Source: Halomonas sp. QHL1 (GTDB lineage: Bacteria > Pseudomonadota > Gammaproteobacteria > Pseudomonadales > Halomonadaceae). Taken from it: DNA of 64,000 nt. Position numbers and translations under genes: made by a program. Each line of letters begins with the position of its first letter. Within the stretch, counting starts at the first letter, position 1. Under the pieces are notes generated by a model. It worked only from the letters and a program-made list of their open reading frames with translations, was not told where the DNA came from and ran no database searches. Of this stretch, positions 44,141 through 53,734 are shown piece by piece. The DNA lies in contig NZ_MINL01000001.1 of assembly GCF_001882345.1 (NCBI RefSeq), positions 1,635,705 through 1,699,704 of the forward strand, in the 5' to 3' direction.

Positions 44141-45313
44141 TTAGAGAGGATCCACTAGATAATTACGCGACTCTAATAACTGACGAACGCTCGCGTAGCT
44201 TAACGGTGTGATCTGCCAACGCCCTTCGCTGCTTGAAACAATGCCTTTGCGATGCAGGGCTAAGCGGGCATTAAGTGCTTCATGGTGTGAGAACGGCAAC
44301 ACTTCTCCTAGAGAGTGGTCATCCAGACCGCCATGAACTAATAACGCATGCAGCACCAGCGTGGCGATATCGCCTGTATCAGCAGCAAGTTCCGCCTCGG
44401 CAAGGGCATCCACCAGCCACAGCGCCTCTTCATCTTCTGCTTTTGGCTCACGCAGCCGCTCGCGCCAATAGTGCCAAGCAAGGCCTATATGGCCGCGACA
44501 ATGGGCCGCCAGGCGTTGTAGTTCTTTATTTTCGCCTTTATGTGAGGCTACATTATTGGCTGACTCGTGGCCCCCTCCTTTCAAGTTAGCGAGTACCTGC
44601 TTGCCGGTTCGCGTGCTGTAAACACTCGGAGGCTGGTCCTTATGGGTCGCAATTTGTGCAAAATAGCGCGACAGCTGCTCGCCTTCCATGGATTGAAGGG
44701 TGAACACCGGCGCTCCATCAATACCGATCACCCGTTGAAGGAAGGCATAGGTCCAGCTATCACAGCCAATCATGCCCTGCCCCAAGCGACCACTTAAGGC
44801 GCGCTCAAGAAACTCTCGAATGCCCTGAATACCCTGGGTGTGGCGTAAAAAGTAGCGCTCCAGGGCTGGCACTGCCCATTCGCGTTGATTGACACACTGC
44901 TCTACCCACTCTGTGCCACCCTCGGCAAGCTCGCTAAGCGTGGGCGGCGCTAAGCAAGCGATATGATGCTTTTCAGCCCAATGGGTTACCACCGAGGCAT
45001 GGCCGCTGTAGGGCGTGGTTATAAAGAACGTGACCGGCGCGTCCTGGCCTTCAAGCTGTTGTGCTAACGCTCTTGCGGCGGGCGCCCAATCAATGGGAGG
45101 CACTAAATGCGCTAGCCTAACCTCAGGTAGTGCGCGTAGCTCACTATCGTCTTTTACCTGCTGCTCAGCGTCGTTTTTGCCCCCCAGCCACGACGAGACC
45201 GAGCGTAGCGAACGCCGCCACTGGCTTGCCTGGGTCTGCTCGGGGGTACGAAAGTGTTCAAGCTCAACGACCGCCCACAGCGGCGTGTCGGATAATGATG
45301 ACTGCTCCCCCAT
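44141..45313 (-). CDS. Uncharacterised protein, possible C-terminal winged helix
   Basis: A 390-residue soluble protein without signal peptide or membrane helix. It begins GEQSSLSDTPLWAVVELEHF. The middle contains VTFFITTPYSGHASVVTHWAEK and ACLAPPTLSEL; the C-terminal 60 residues (HEALNARLALHRKGIVSSSE, then RWQITPLSYASVRQLLESRN) look like a winged-helix or degenerate AAA-linked domain. I do not recognise the family. It is just upstream of the MscS gene on the same strand, with 40 bp between them, so the two may be cotranscribed. Confidence 0.65.
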   Translation of the reverse strand: MGEQSSLSDTPLWAVVELEHFRTPEQTQASQWRRSLRSVSSWLGGKNDAEQQVKDDSELRALPEVRLAHLVPPIDWAPAARALAQQLEGQDAPVTFFITTPYSGHASVVTHWAEKHHIACLAPPTLSELAEGGTEWVEQCVNQREWAVPALERYFLRHTQGIQGIREFLERALSGRLGQGMIGCDSWTYAFLQRVIGIDGAPVFTLQSMEGEQLSRYFAQIATHKDQPPSVYSTRTGKQVLANLKGGGHESANNVASHKGENKELQRLAAHCRGHIGLAWHYWRERLREPKAEDEEALWLVDALAEAELAADTGDIATLVLHALLVHGGLDDHSLGEVLPFSHHEALNARLALHRKGIVSSSEGRWQITPLSYASVRQLLESRNYLVDPL

Positions 45314-45485
45314 GACATTGCCCCTATGGCTAGCGATAAGCGCTCACTTTAGCACGGTGTGCCAAGCTTCTAACCTCATAGACGAACTTATGGTCTAAAA
45401 TAAAGTCTTTATAGACAGTAGTTAGCGCACATAACGGACTATTATTTTATTGCGAAAGCAATGGCAAAAGCTAAAGGAGAAAGCG

Positions 45486-45752
45486 ATGAGTGTTGTCCAC
45501 GTTAGCGAAGCAGAGCTGCACGCCAAGCTCGAGAAGTGCATTGCCGGAGAGCGGCTACTAATTGAGCATGAGGGCAATCGCTTTAGCGCCAGAATCCAGC
45601 ATGTTGGACTAATGGGCGTGAAGGTGATTCCTGAATCAGAGATGAAGAACAGTCACAAAACACCTGGGGATGTCGAAGGCGTTACTGTTCCCTACGACGA
45701 GATATTAGAGCTTGAAGTGAAGGGTGTGGTCTACAGCCGCTTACCTGAGTAG
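45486..45752 (+). CDS. Small conserved hypothetical protein
   Basis: Translation probably begins at ATG 45486, nine bases after AAAGGAGAAAGCG, giving 88 residues. It has a mixed alpha/beta composition: VVHVSEAELHAKLEKCIAGE, then RFSARIQHVGLMGVKVIPES and a C-terminal EILELEVKGVVYSRL. No known motif or membrane segment. It is divergent from the uncharacterised gene upstream and followed by a hairpin. Confidence 0.55.
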   Translation: MSVVHVSEAELHAKLEKCIAGERLLIEHEGNRFSARIQHVGLMGVKVIPESEMKNSHKTPGDVEGVTVPYDEILELEVKGVVYSRLPE

Positions 45753-45756
45753 TACT

Positions 45757-45791
45757 TTTGCACGCCCTGTAACCAGAACAAGGCGTGCAAA
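45757..45791. terminator. Hairpin terminator between convergent genes
   Basis: A 10-bp inverted repeat, TTTGCACGCC at 45757-45766 and GGCGTGCAAA at 45782-45791, with a 15-base loop, lies between the small hypothetical gene and the convergent oxidoreductase gene. T-rich sequence is only moderate on either side. Confidence 0.55.
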
Positions 45792-45817
45792 CTGACTTTT
45801 AACTTGCTGCTAAGGTC

Positions 45818-46828
45818 TTAAAACGTCAGGCAGATTTTGCCGAAGTGCTGGCCAGACTCCTGATGGCGGAAAGCGTCGGCGATCTCGGCAAGCGGGAATT
45901 CACGGTCAATGATCGGATGCATATCGAATGTTTCCAGCGCACGGATCATCTCAATTTGCTGACGCCGACTGCCTACAATCAAGCCTTTCAAACTCGCCTG
46001 CTTGGCCATTAATTTAGCCGTCGGTATCTCACCCTCACGGCCAGTGAGGATGCCAATCAAGGCGATATGCCCACCGATTTTTATCGCATCAAAGGATTGC
46101 GGCAGCGTACCTGGCCCGCCCACTTCGACGATATGATCAACGCCTTCACCGTTGGTCAGCTCTTTCACGCGCTTACCCCAATCAGGCGTCTCTTTATAGT
46201 TGATGGTGTGCTCGGCGCCCATCTCACGCAGCCGCGCCAACTTTTCGTTAGATGAAGAAGTAGCGATTACCCGCGCGCCCATCAGGCGAGCAAACTGTAG
46301 GGCAAAAATGGATACCCCACCGGTGCCCAGCACCAGCACGCTGTCGCCCGCTTTAATGCCACCATCGACGACCAGTGCCCGCCAGGCGGTTAAGCCAGCG
46401 GTGGTTAAAGTAGCGGATTCCGCATGGCTGTAGCCCTTGGGCTGATGGGTAAACCACTCAACCGGACGTATAACCTGCTCACGGGCATAGCCATCCACGC
46501 CGTCGCCCGGCGTAGTGCGAAAGTCACCCACTCTGGCCGGGCCTTCCAGCCAGTGCGGGAAAAAGGTCGAGACCACATGGTCGCCCACCACGAATTCGCT
46601 AACACCTTTGCCGACTGCTTCGACAACGCCCGCGCCGTCCGACATGGGAATACGCCCATCGTCGGCAGGAATCATCCCCGCCACCACGGCGTAGTCGTGG
46701 AAATTCAAGGAACTTGCATGCAGGCGTACTTTAATTTCACCTGGGCCAGGCTCGCCTGGGGCCGCTAGTTCAACGACCTCTAGCTTGTCTAAACCGCCGG
46801 GCTCTCGAAGCTGAATGGCTTGCATCAC
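45818..46828 (-). CDS. Zinc-independent MDR oxidoreductase (quinone-reductase-like)
   Basis: A 336-residue medium-chain dehydrogenase/reductase. The dinucleotide-binding loop reads VLVLGTGGVSIFALQFARLM, then ARVIATSSSNEKL and a conserved GGHIALIGIL. The four-cysteine structural zinc loop and the usual catalytic zinc ligands are missing, so it belongs to the zinc-independent group such as NAD(P)H:quinone reductases. The N-terminal part has ASSLNFHDYAVVAGMIP and PMSDGAGVVEAVGKGVSEF. Substrate unknown. It is downstream of an ABC exporter gene on the same strand. Confidence 0.85.
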   Translation of the reverse strand: MMQAIQLREPGGLDKLEVVELAAPGEPGPGEIKVRLHASSLNFHDYAVVAGMIPADDGRIPMSDGAGVVEAVGKGVSEFVVGDHVVSTFFPHWLEGPARVGDFRTTPGDGVDGYAREQVIRPVEWFTHQPKGYSHAESATLTTAGLTAWRALVVDGGIKAGDSVLVLGTGGVSIFALQFARLMGARVIATSSSNEKLARLREMGAEHTINYKETPDWGKRVKELTNGEGVDHIVEVGGPGTLPQSFDAIKIGGHIALIGILTGREGEIPTAKLMAKQASLKGLIVGSRRQQIEMIRALETFDMHPIIDREFPLAEIADAFRHQESGQHFGKICLTF

Positions 46829-46867
46829 TACCTCCTATTGAACGCATATCGTTAAAAAACGACTGGT

Positions 46868-48766
46868 CTATTTTGAGATGAGGGCAATTTCTTCAAGATC
46901 AAGGTCGTGACCTAAAAAACCACCCGACTGCCGCTGCCAAAGGCTGGCATAGATACCCCCTTTTGCCAGTAACTCCTGATGCGTACCGGTTTCGACGATG
47001 CGACCTTCATCTACCACAATTAGCCGGTCGAGCATGGCAATGGTGGAGAGACGGTGGGCGATGGCAATCACCGTTTTACCTTCCATCAGCGTATCTAGCT
47101 GCTCTTGAATGGCGGCTTCCACTTCTGAGTCCAGCGCAGAGGTGGCCTCATCCAGAACCAAAATCGGCGCATTTTTGAGCAGCACCCGAGCAATCGCGAT
47201 CCGCTGACGTTGGCCACCTGACAACTTAACGCCGCGCTCACCGACGTGGGCATCCAATCCTCGGCGCCCTTTCGGATCGACCAGCTCGTTGATAAAGGTA
47301 TCCGCATGGGCGCGACACACTGCGTTCCAAACGTCTTCCTCACTGGCATGGGGGCTGCCGTAACGGATGTTGTCGCGCAGCGAACGGTGTAGCAGTGAGG
47401 TGTCCTGGGTGACCATGCCAATCTGGTGGCGCAGGGAGGTCTGGGTAACCTCAGCAATGTTCTGCCCATCGATCAAAATACGCCCAGCCTGCACGTCGTA
47501 AAAACGTAGCAGCAGGTTAGCAAGCGTCGATTTACCCGCCCCTGAGCGCCCTATCAAACCGATTTTCTCACCGGGGGCGATGGTTAGGTTCAAGCCATCA
47601 AACACGGTTTTGTTTTCGCCCTTGGCCTGCTCGTAACCAAACCGCATGGCGTCAAAACGAATTTCCCCTTGGGGTACTTCTAACGGCTGAGCGCCCGGGG
47701 CGTCACGTACGGTCGGATCCCGGGCAATGGTATTCATGCCATCCTGTACGGTGCCGATATTTTCAAACAGCCCGGCGACTTCCCACAATATCCAGTCGGA
47801 CATAAAGCGGATACGCATGACTAGCGCAATAGCGATCGCCAGCACACCCAGCGAAATCGCTTCCGTGTACCAGGCGCTGATCGCCATGGCCGCCGTACCC
47901 ACCAACAGCGCGGTGTTCAGCAGCGTCAGTCCCACGCTCATAATTGTCACCAAGCGCATCTGACGGTGGACGGTGACCATAAAGCCTTCCATAGCGTCTT
48001 TGGCGTAGCGCTGCTCGCGCTCGGTATCGGCAAACAGCTTGATGGTTTGGATATTGCTGTAGCTGTCCACCACGCGGCCGGTCATCTGGGCACGGGCGTC
48101 CGCCTGGGCCATGGAAACATCGCGCAAACGCGGTACGAAATAACGCATGATCGCCAGATAGCCCACCAGCCATAGGCCCAGCGGAATCAGCAGCAATAGA
48201 TCCGCCCGGCCCAGCAGGTAGGCCGCGCCAGTAAAATAGACGATGGCGTAGACTAATAGATCCATCACCTTGGTGACGGTCTCGCGGATCGCCAGCGCCG
48301 TTTGCATCACCTTCTGCGACACCCGCCCGGCAAACTCATCTTGGTAAAATGCCAGACTCTGGCTAAGCATATGGCGGTGGGATAGCCAGCGGCCGATCAT
48401 CGGATAGTTACCAAAAATACTTTGATGGGTAACCAACGACTGTAGCAGTACCAGCAGCGGCAAACCGATCAGCAGCAATAGACCCAGGCCAGCAAGCCAC
48501 AGGCCGTTTTCAGCCCAAAAGTCTGCCCGCTCAACGTTGCTCAGCCAATCGACTAACTGCCCCATGTAGCTAAAGAAAACCACTTCAGCCGCTGATACCA
48601 GCGCCGTGAATAGCGTCATTAGCAGCAACAGCGGCAGCATCGGACGGGAAAAGTGCACAATAAACGGCATTAAGCCCTTAGGCGGCGTTTTAACCTCGCC
48701 TTCCGGATAAGGGTTAACCCGCGTTTCGAAGTAACGAAATAGCGGCTGTAAAACACGCGATAGCAT
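46868..48766 (-). CDS. ABC-type exporter, fused permease and ATPase
   Basis: A 632-residue half-exporter: six membrane helices within about residues 35-320, then a nucleotide-binding domain. Walker A GRSGAGKST, the Q-loop MVTQDTSLLHRSL, signature KLSGGQRQR, Walker B ILVLDEATSALDS and switch IAHRLSTI are complete. The C-terminal tail is unusually long, SGGFLGHDLDLEEIALISK. It is expected to work as a homodimer exporting lipid, peptide or drug-like molecules; the substrate is unknown. The gene is transcribed alone or with the downstream oxidoreductase. Confidence 0.92.
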   Translation of the reverse strand: MLSRVLQPLFRYFETRVNPYPEGEVKTPPKGLMPFIVHFSRPMLPLLLLMTLFTALVSAAEVVFFSYMGQLVDWLSNVERADFWAENGLWLAGLGLLLLIGLPLLVLLQSLVTHQSIFGNYPMIGRWLSHRHMLSQSLAFYQDEFAGRVSQKVMQTALAIRETVTKVMDLLVYAIVYFTGAAYLLGRADLLLLIPLGLWLVGYLAIMRYFVPRLRDVSMAQADARAQMTGRVVDSYSNIQTIKLFADTEREQRYAKDAMEGFMVTVHRQMRLVTIMSVGLTLLNTALLVGTAAMAISAWYTEAISLGVLAIAIALVMRIRFMSDWILWEVAGLFENIGTVQDGMNTIARDPTVRDAPGAQPLEVPQGEIRFDAMRFGYEQAKGENKTVFDGLNLTIAPGEKIGLIGRSGAGKSTLANLLLRFYDVQAGRILIDGQNIAEVTQTSLRHQIGMVTQDTSLLHRSLRDNIRYGSPHASEEDVWNAVCRAHADTFINELVDPKGRRGLDAHVGERGVKLSGGQRQRIAIARVLLKNAPILVLDEATSALDSEVEAAIQEQLDTLMEGKTVIAIAHRLSTIAMLDRLIVVDEGRIVETGTHQELLAKGGIYASLWQRQSGGFLGHDLDLEEIALISK

Positions 48767-48855
48767 GAGGCTTCCTTACGTGACTGGCGGTGGTATTGAC
48801 GGTCTTTAATTTTTTATAGGTGAGTGTGAAGGGAGTAGATGTCGTTAAAATGTCA

Positions 48856-49902
48856 TTAAGAATTGGAGTGCCGCAGCAGCCAGCGCGCCCAGAACGGCGC
48901 AATGATCATCAGCGTGACCATGCGCAGCAGGTGGTGGAAGGCAACAAACACCGGGTCGATATTGAGCGCGACGGCCAAAATAGCCATTTCGCCGATGCCC
49001 CCAGGTGCCAGCGCCAGCAGCGCTACATCGCGACCTACCCCTAGCAGCTGGTGAATCAGCTCGGCAAATAGCCCCAGCACCAGCAACGCTAACAACGTCG
49101 CCACGCCGGACTGCCATAAATAGCGGCCAAAAAGCTTGCGCGTCATGCCCTGAAAGCGCGAACCGATGGCACTGCCCAGTACCCATAGCATCAGATTCAT
49201 TCCCCACTCTGGGAGAGCGAGACTGGCAATATCAATACCGGATAATAAAGCAGCAACTAGCAGTGGTGCCAGCAGTGCGGGACTGGGAATTCGCAGCCAG
49301 CGACCTAGCGGCAATAACAGCGGAATCATCAAGAGCATCCAGCCGTGTTCAAAGCTGCTGTGAACAGGGCCGATCCCATCACCGCCGCCCTCATAGGCCC
49401 AAAATAGCGGCGGCAAAAAAAGAATCACTAAAATGATGCGCAGCGACTGCGCGACCGCTATGCGCTGGGGGTCGCCGCCGCACTTCTCACCCAGCATAAT
49501 CATCGCCGTCATCGCGCCGGGAGAGGCGCCAAACCAGGCACTAACCGGATCAAACCCGCAGCGTCGATACCAGGCAGCGGCTACGGCGGTGGAGGCTGCC
49601 ACCCCCAGCAGTAATAGCGCGGCGGAAGCGGGCCAATCCAACACGCGATGCGCCAACTGCGGCGTCACCTGGCTACCCAGCACCATCCCCATCACCGCTA
49701 AAAAAACATTTCGCAGTGGCTCAGGTACCGAAACCTTAACGCCTTGGGAAGAGGCCAGCAGATTGGCAATCAGCGGGCCAAGCATCCAGGCAAGGGGTAA
49801 ACCGGTCAGTTGAAACAGCGTACCGCCAACGGCGCCAACGGATAGCGATATTGCCAGCGCTTTTGCGCTCCCTGCCGACACTCCCTTTATGCTGCCCCTC
49901 AC
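48856..49902 (-). CDS. AbrB-family (AmoB-like) membrane protein
   Basis: A 348-residue protein with about nine to ten membrane helices. It has two similar halves, each with a glycine-rich segment near VGAVGGTLFQLTGLPLAWMLGP and PGGIGEMAILAVALNIDPVF. These are the signatures of the AbrB family of membrane proteins annotated as putative ammonia-monooxygenase-like or transporter proteins, whose physiological role is largely unproven. Transcribed leftward, alone. Confidence 0.82.
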   Translation of the reverse strand: MRGSIKGVSAGSAKALAISLSVGAVGGTLFQLTGLPLAWMLGPLIANLLASSQGVKVSVPEPLRNVFLAVMGMVLGSQVTPQLAHRVLDWPASAALLLLGVAASTAVAAAWYRRCGFDPVSAWFGASPGAMTAMIMLGEKCGGDPQRIAVAQSLRIILVILFLPPLFWAYEGGGDGIGPVHSSFEHGWMLLMIPLLLPLGRWLRIPSPALLAPLLVAALLSGIDIASLALPEWGMNLMLWVLGSAIGSRFQGMTRKLFGRYLWQSGVATLLALLVLGLFAELIHQLLGVGRDVALLALAPGGIGEMAILAVALNIDPVFVAFHHLLRMVTLMIIAPFWARWLLRHSNS

Positions 49903-50050
49903 GCGTGCTCCTCGCCTTAGCCATGTTGTTGAGTGGCAGTACCGCTAATAACAGAACTGCCGATAACAGTTAACATGCTAAGAATATCGATTTACGACGC
50001 CTATGGCTATCGATCGGGGCTATCTGCCAGGGCTTATCAAAAGAGCTGTT

Positions 50051-50926
50051 TCAGTAAGGCTGCGGGATCTCGCCATCGTCATCATCATCGCGCATGCGCG
50101 CCAAGCGATCGGCCTCTTCCTCTTTGGCATCGTCGATCACTTCCATCAACTCATCGACGTTAGCAATATGGGTGTCGGCATCGAAGTGGCCAGTGAGCTT
50201 ACTGTCCGGATGTAGTTCGCCGGTTTCATACAGTGCCCACATCTCTTTGCCGTACTGGGTATCAAGAAGCGCGGGCGCGTACTTACCGAAATAGTCGCGC
50301 ATGTTATCCACATCGCGATACAGCATCGCGGCGGCGCTGTTATTACCCGCTGCATCGACTGCCTGAGGCAAATCGATAATCACCGGGCCAGAGGCATCGA
50401 CCAGCACGTTAAATTCCGACAGATCGCCGTGAATCAAACCCGCACACAGCATACGTACCACGTCTTGAATGACTTTGGCGTAGTAGGTCTCGGCTTGCTC
50501 TGGCGTTAGCGTCACTTCGTCCAAGCGCGGCGCGACGTTGCCCTCGGCGTCGCTGATCATCTCCATCAGCAATACACCATCGACAAAACCATGGGGCTCG
50601 GGCACCCGTACGCCCGCCGAGGCAAGGCGGTAGAGTGCGTCGACTTCGGCATTCAGCCACGCCTGCTCCTGCTCTTTCTGGCCGTAACGGGTTTTTTTGG
50701 CCATCGCCCGTGAACGGCGGCTATTGCGCTCTTTACGCCCCTCTTGATACTGAACGGCCTGTTTAAAGCTGCGCTGTTTGGCCTCCTTAAACACTTTGGC
50801 ACAGCGCACTTCTTCACCGCAGCGCACCACGTAGACCTGCGCTTCCTTGCCACTCATTAACTGCACCAACACCTCGTCGATCATTCCATCATCGACCAGG
50901 GGCTGTAATCGCTTAGGGATTTTCAT
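50051..50926 (-). CDS. Bacterial RIO-type protein kinase
   Basis: A 291-residue RIO-family kinase. The nucleotide loop LMSGKEAQVYVVRCGEEV, the lysine in RCAKVFKEAKQRS, the catalytic loop HGDLSEFNVLV and the metal-binding IIDLPQAVD are all present. A basic insertion (RKERNSRRSRAMAKKTR) lies after the ATP-binding lysine. Bacterial members of this group are found in Pseudomonas and relatives; their targets are not known. It lies immediately downstream of dbpA on the same strand, with 33 bp between, so a link to RNA or ribosome biology is plausible. Confidence 0.88.
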   Translation of the reverse strand: MKIPKRLQPLVDDGMIDEVLVQLMSGKEAQVYVVRCGEEVRCAKVFKEAKQRSFKQAVQYQEGRKERNSRRSRAMAKKTRYGQKEQEQAWLNAEVDALYRLASAGVRVPEPHGFVDGVLLMEMISDAEGNVAPRLDEVTLTPEQAETYYAKVIQDVVRMLCAGLIHGDLSEFNVLVDASGPVIIDLPQAVDAAGNNSAAAMLYRDVDNMRDYFGKYAPALLDTQYGKEMWALYETGELHPDSKLTGHFDADTHIANVDELMEVIDDAKEEEADRLARMRDDDDDGEIPQPY

Positions 50927-50959
50927 GGTTAGCTGCGTCGGCTCCTCTTTGGTACGCGT

Positions 50960-52357
50960 TCAATAACGGATACGGCGAACACGGAAAGCCCGCCCTTTTA
51001 ATTTATCACGCTCGAGTTTGGCCTGAGCCTGTTGGATCACATCGCGCTCAACGGCTACATAAGCACTGCGCGCAAGCACTTTAATTTTACCCACTTGTTC
51101 GCCGCGCAACCCGCCTTCACTGGTCAGCGCGCCAAGAATATCGCCGGGGCGCAGCTTGTCTTTTTTGCCACCGGCTAACTGCAGCGTCGCCATTAGCGGC
51201 TCGAACGGCACCGAGTGCTGCGGTTTAGGCAAGGGTTCAGTGGCAATAGGCTGTTCCAGCAACCCTTCCAACCGCTCCAATCGATAACTCTCTTTAGGGG
51301 TCACCAGCGTGCAGGCAATGCCACTGGCCCCGGCTCGCCCGGTACGACCTACCCGGTGCACGTGGACATCAAGCTCGCGGGCAATTTGGTAGTTAAATAC
51401 GGCGTCCAGCTGGGCGATATCCAGGCCCCGGGCGGCCACGTCCGTGGCCACCAGGATAGACGCACTCTGGTTAGAGAACAGAATCAGAATGCGATCGCGA
51501 TCTTTCTGCTCTAAATCGCCATTGAGCGCCACAGCGCTAAACCCGGCATCGGTCAGTTGCTCCGCCACCGCCTGGGTTTCGCGTTTGGTGTTGCAGAATA
51601 CCACGCTGGTCGCGGGTCGATAGACCAGCAGCAGCTGGCGCAGGGCGGCGAATCGCGCCTCTTCATTGGCGACACTGTAGAAGTGCTGTTGAATCGTCGT
51701 GGCGTCGTGCAACTCAGCGATTTTCACCATCACCGGTTCACGCATGACGCCGCGGGTCATCTCGGTTAGACCGCCCGATGACTGCTCATCCGGGAAGGTC
51801 GCGCTGAACAGCAGCGTTTGGCGGTCAGTTGGAGTCTCGGCAATGATGTCATCAATGGTTGCCTGGAAGCCCATATCCAGCATGCGATCCGCTTCATCCA
51901 GCACCAGCATCGCGAGAGATTCCAGCGTGAGCGAGCCTTTGCGCAAGTGCTCGTCAATACGCCCAGGTGTGCCCACAACAATGTGAGCGCCGTGCTCTAA
52001 AGAGCCGAGCTGCGGGCCAAAGGGCGCACCGCCGCAGAGGGTGAGTATTTTTACATTGGCCATGCCGCGGGCTAAACGACGCAGCTCTTCAGCCACCTGG
52101 TCAGCGAGCTCCCGGGTAGGGCACAACACCAAGCCTTGCACCGCAAAGCTCTCTACTCTCAATTTAGCCAGCAGCGCCAAACCAAACGCCGCCGTTTTAC
52201 CTGAACCGGTTTTCGCCTGCGCCAGCACATCGCGCCCGGACAGCATCGGTGGCAGGCTCTCTGCCTGCACCGGCGACATTTCGTGGTAGCCGAGGGACGC
52301 AAGGTTGCTCAGCAGAGCTTTTGGCAACGCTAACGAGGAGAAAGAGGAGTCAGACAC
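50960..52357 (-). CDS. dbpA: ATP-dependent RNA helicase DbpA
   Basis: I start it at the GTG of VSDSSFSSLALPKALL, which follows AAGGTAATATC, giving 465 residues. DEAD-box motifs are complete: AKTGSGKT, PTRELADQV, TPGRIDEHL, VLDEADRMLDMGF, SAT, and later VATDVAARGLD and HRVGRTGRAG. The C-terminal 75 residues match the DbpA-type RNA-binding domain (KDKLRPGDILGALTSEGGL, VGKIKVLARSAYVAV) and end in RVRRIRY. DbpA acts in maturation of the large ribosomal subunit by binding 23S rRNA hairpin 92. Confidence 0.92.
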   Translation of the reverse strand: MSDSSFSSLALPKALLSNLASLGYHEMSPVQAESLPPMLSGRDVLAQAKTGSGKTAAFGLALLAKLRVESFAVQGLVLCPTRELADQVAEELRRLARGMANVKILTLCGGAPFGPQLGSLEHGAHIVVGTPGRIDEHLRKGSLTLESLAMLVLDEADRMLDMGFQATIDDIIAETPTDRQTLLFSATFPDEQSSGGLTEMTRGVMREPVMVKIAELHDATTIQQHFYSVANEEARFAALRQLLLVYRPATSVVFCNTKRETQAVAEQLTDAGFSAVALNGDLEQKDRDRILILFSNQSASILVATDVAARGLDIAQLDAVFNYQIARELDVHVHRVGRTGRAGASGIACTLVTPKESYRLERLEGLLEQPIATEPLPKPQHSVPFEPLMATLQLAGGKKDKLRPGDILGALTSEGGLRGEQVGKIKVLARSAYVAVERDVIQQAQAKLERDKLKGRAFRVRRIRY

Positions 52358-52493
52358 GATATTACCTTGCTTGGGCCACAGGTAGGCGGCCATCAAAAAA
52401 ACAGCGCGTGCTACCTAAGGGGTAGACGACACACGCAAATATTACCGCACCATACCAGAAAGTGCCCTGGGCTGCGCCGCCATCACATCGACA

Positions 52494-52961
52494 TCAGGTT
52501 GCCAGGGGCACAAAAGTAGCCTGACTAAGCGTGGCTAGATCCCCTGGCGCTAGTTCGATTTCAAGCCCGCGGCGTCCGGCGCTCACATAGATACTGGCAA
52601 AATTTTTGGCAGAGTGATCAATGAAGGTAGGCAAGCGCCTTTTCTGACCCAACGGGCTAACACCGCCCAACACATAGCCGGTAGTACGCTCCACCTCCAA
52701 CGGTTCCGCCATGGTCGCTTTCTTCGCACCTGCGGCTTTGGCGATCTGCTTTAACCCCAGTTGGCCATTCACCGGCACAATACCCACCGCCAGTTGCTTA
52801 CCATCCAACTTGACCACTAAGGTTTTAAATACCTGTTCCACCGCGACACCGAGTTTTTCAGCGGCTTCCAATCCATAGGATTGCGCGGTGACATCGTGAT
52901 CGTACTCATGGATTTGAAAAGCAATGCCTGCATGTTTTGCACTATTAATCGCCGGGGTCAT
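52494..52961 (-). CDS. ybaK: Cys-tRNA(Pro)/Cys-tRNA(Cys) deacylase YbaK
   Basis: A 155-residue YbaK/EbsC protein. TPAINSAKHAGIAFQIHEYD, EQVFKTLVVKLDGKQL, IAKAAGAKKATMAEPLEVER, TGYVLGGVSPLGQKRRLPTF and the final DLATLSQATF are family features. It removes cysteine wrongly attached to tRNA(Pro), keeping translation accurate. It is divergent from the DUF3008 gene and downstream of nothing on its own strand, so probably monocistronic. Confidence 0.92.
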   Translation of the reverse strand: MTPAINSAKHAGIAFQIHEYDHDVTAQSYGLEAAEKLGVAVEQVFKTLVVKLDGKQLAVGIVPVNGQLGLKQIAKAAGAKKATMAEPLEVERTTGYVLGGVSPLGQKRRLPTFIDHSAKNFASIYVSAGRRGLEIELAPGDLATLSQATFVPLAT

Positions 52962-53068
52962 GGAATTCTCTTAGGTTAAACGCGTCAGCTAATATGGAAA
53001 CATCACTACCCACTGCTAGGCTTAATAACGTGAGCAAGTTAAGGAAGTCAACTGACAGGAGTCTCGAA

Positions 53069-53254
53069 ATGAAAGCCACTTCAAAAGCACAGCAGAAAGC
53101 CGCGGGTGCGGCACTTTCCGCCAAGCGCGGTGATACCAAACCCAGCGAGCTGGTAGGCGCCTCTAAGGAGATGTACGACTCGATGAGTGAAGACGAGCTA
53201 GAGGAAATGGCGGGCACAAAGCGCAAAGGCAAGCCGCAGAAGAAAGAAGATTGA
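53069..53254 (+). CDS. Small DUF3008-family protein
   Basis: A 61-residue, very hydrophilic, basic protein starting at ATG 53069, seven bases after AGGAG. The sequence KATSKAQQKAAGAALSAKRG followed by ELVGASKEMYDSMSEDELEE and a Lys-rich end matches DUF3008, a short family found in gammaproteobacteria. An upstream in-frame ATG at 52994 lacks a ribosome-binding site. No function is known. Confidence 0.8.
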   Translation: MKATSKAQQKAAGAALSAKRGDTKPSELVGASKEMYDSMSEDELEEMAGTKRKGKPQKKED

Positions 53255-53305
53255 GCATCTTATTGTTCCCCTTATCTGCTAAACGACTCTTATTAAATAC
53301 CTAAA

Positions 53306-53345
53306 AACCAACAGCGCCAGCTTATCGAAGCTGGCGCTGTTGGTT
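53306..53345. terminator. Perfect 18-bp hairpin, bidirectional terminator
   Basis: An 18-bp perfect inverted repeat (AACCAACAGCGCCAGCTT and its complement) with the loop ATCG stands between the convergent DUF3008 and lipoprotein genes. T-rich runs are short on both sides (TTG-TTT-like on minus: TTTTTAGG). Confidence 0.75.
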
Positions 53346-53360
53346 GTGGCTAACTAACCA

Positions 53361-53633
53361 TTACTGCTTGCAAGGCACCACTTTACGCAGGGTGTCTTTT
53401 GCCCATAGCGTCTGGCCATCCGGCGTACGGCCATGCTCATTCCAGCGTTCGGCAGTTTCCAGGCAGAACGATCCAGCGCTTTCAACGCTCGCATCGCGGT
53501 TAGCCGGGCGCTCGCCGCCAATCCGCATAACATCAGGATTGTCGGAGGTATAGTTTGGCGCAATGGTAGAACTTGCACAGCCAGCGACCAGTGCGGTCAG
53601 TAGCAGTACGGGTAAACAGCGGCGCAATGGCAT
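53361..53633 (-). CDS. Small putative lipoprotein
   Basis: A 90-residue protein with a typical lipoprotein signal: basic RR, hydrophobic CLPVLLLTALVAGCASS with a lipobox LVAGC. The mature part is about 72 residues, rich in polar residues (NYTSDNPDVMRIGGERPANR) with two further cysteines near the end. It should be attached to the inner leaflet of the outer membrane or to the inner membrane. No known domain. It is convergent with the DUF3008 gene. Confidence 0.75.
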   Translation of the reverse strand: MPLRRCLPVLLLTALVAGCASSTIAPNYTSDNPDVMRIGGERPANRDASVESAGSFCLETAERWNEHGRTPDGQTLWAKDTLRKVVPCKQ

Positions 53634-53734
53634 GTTTTTACAACCCTCAACGTAGCACTATTAAGCCGACACCTATTGTCGGTAGCGCTAAATAGCACTG
53701 CTTCTAACTAAACGTCAATCTTTTTTCACCCAGC

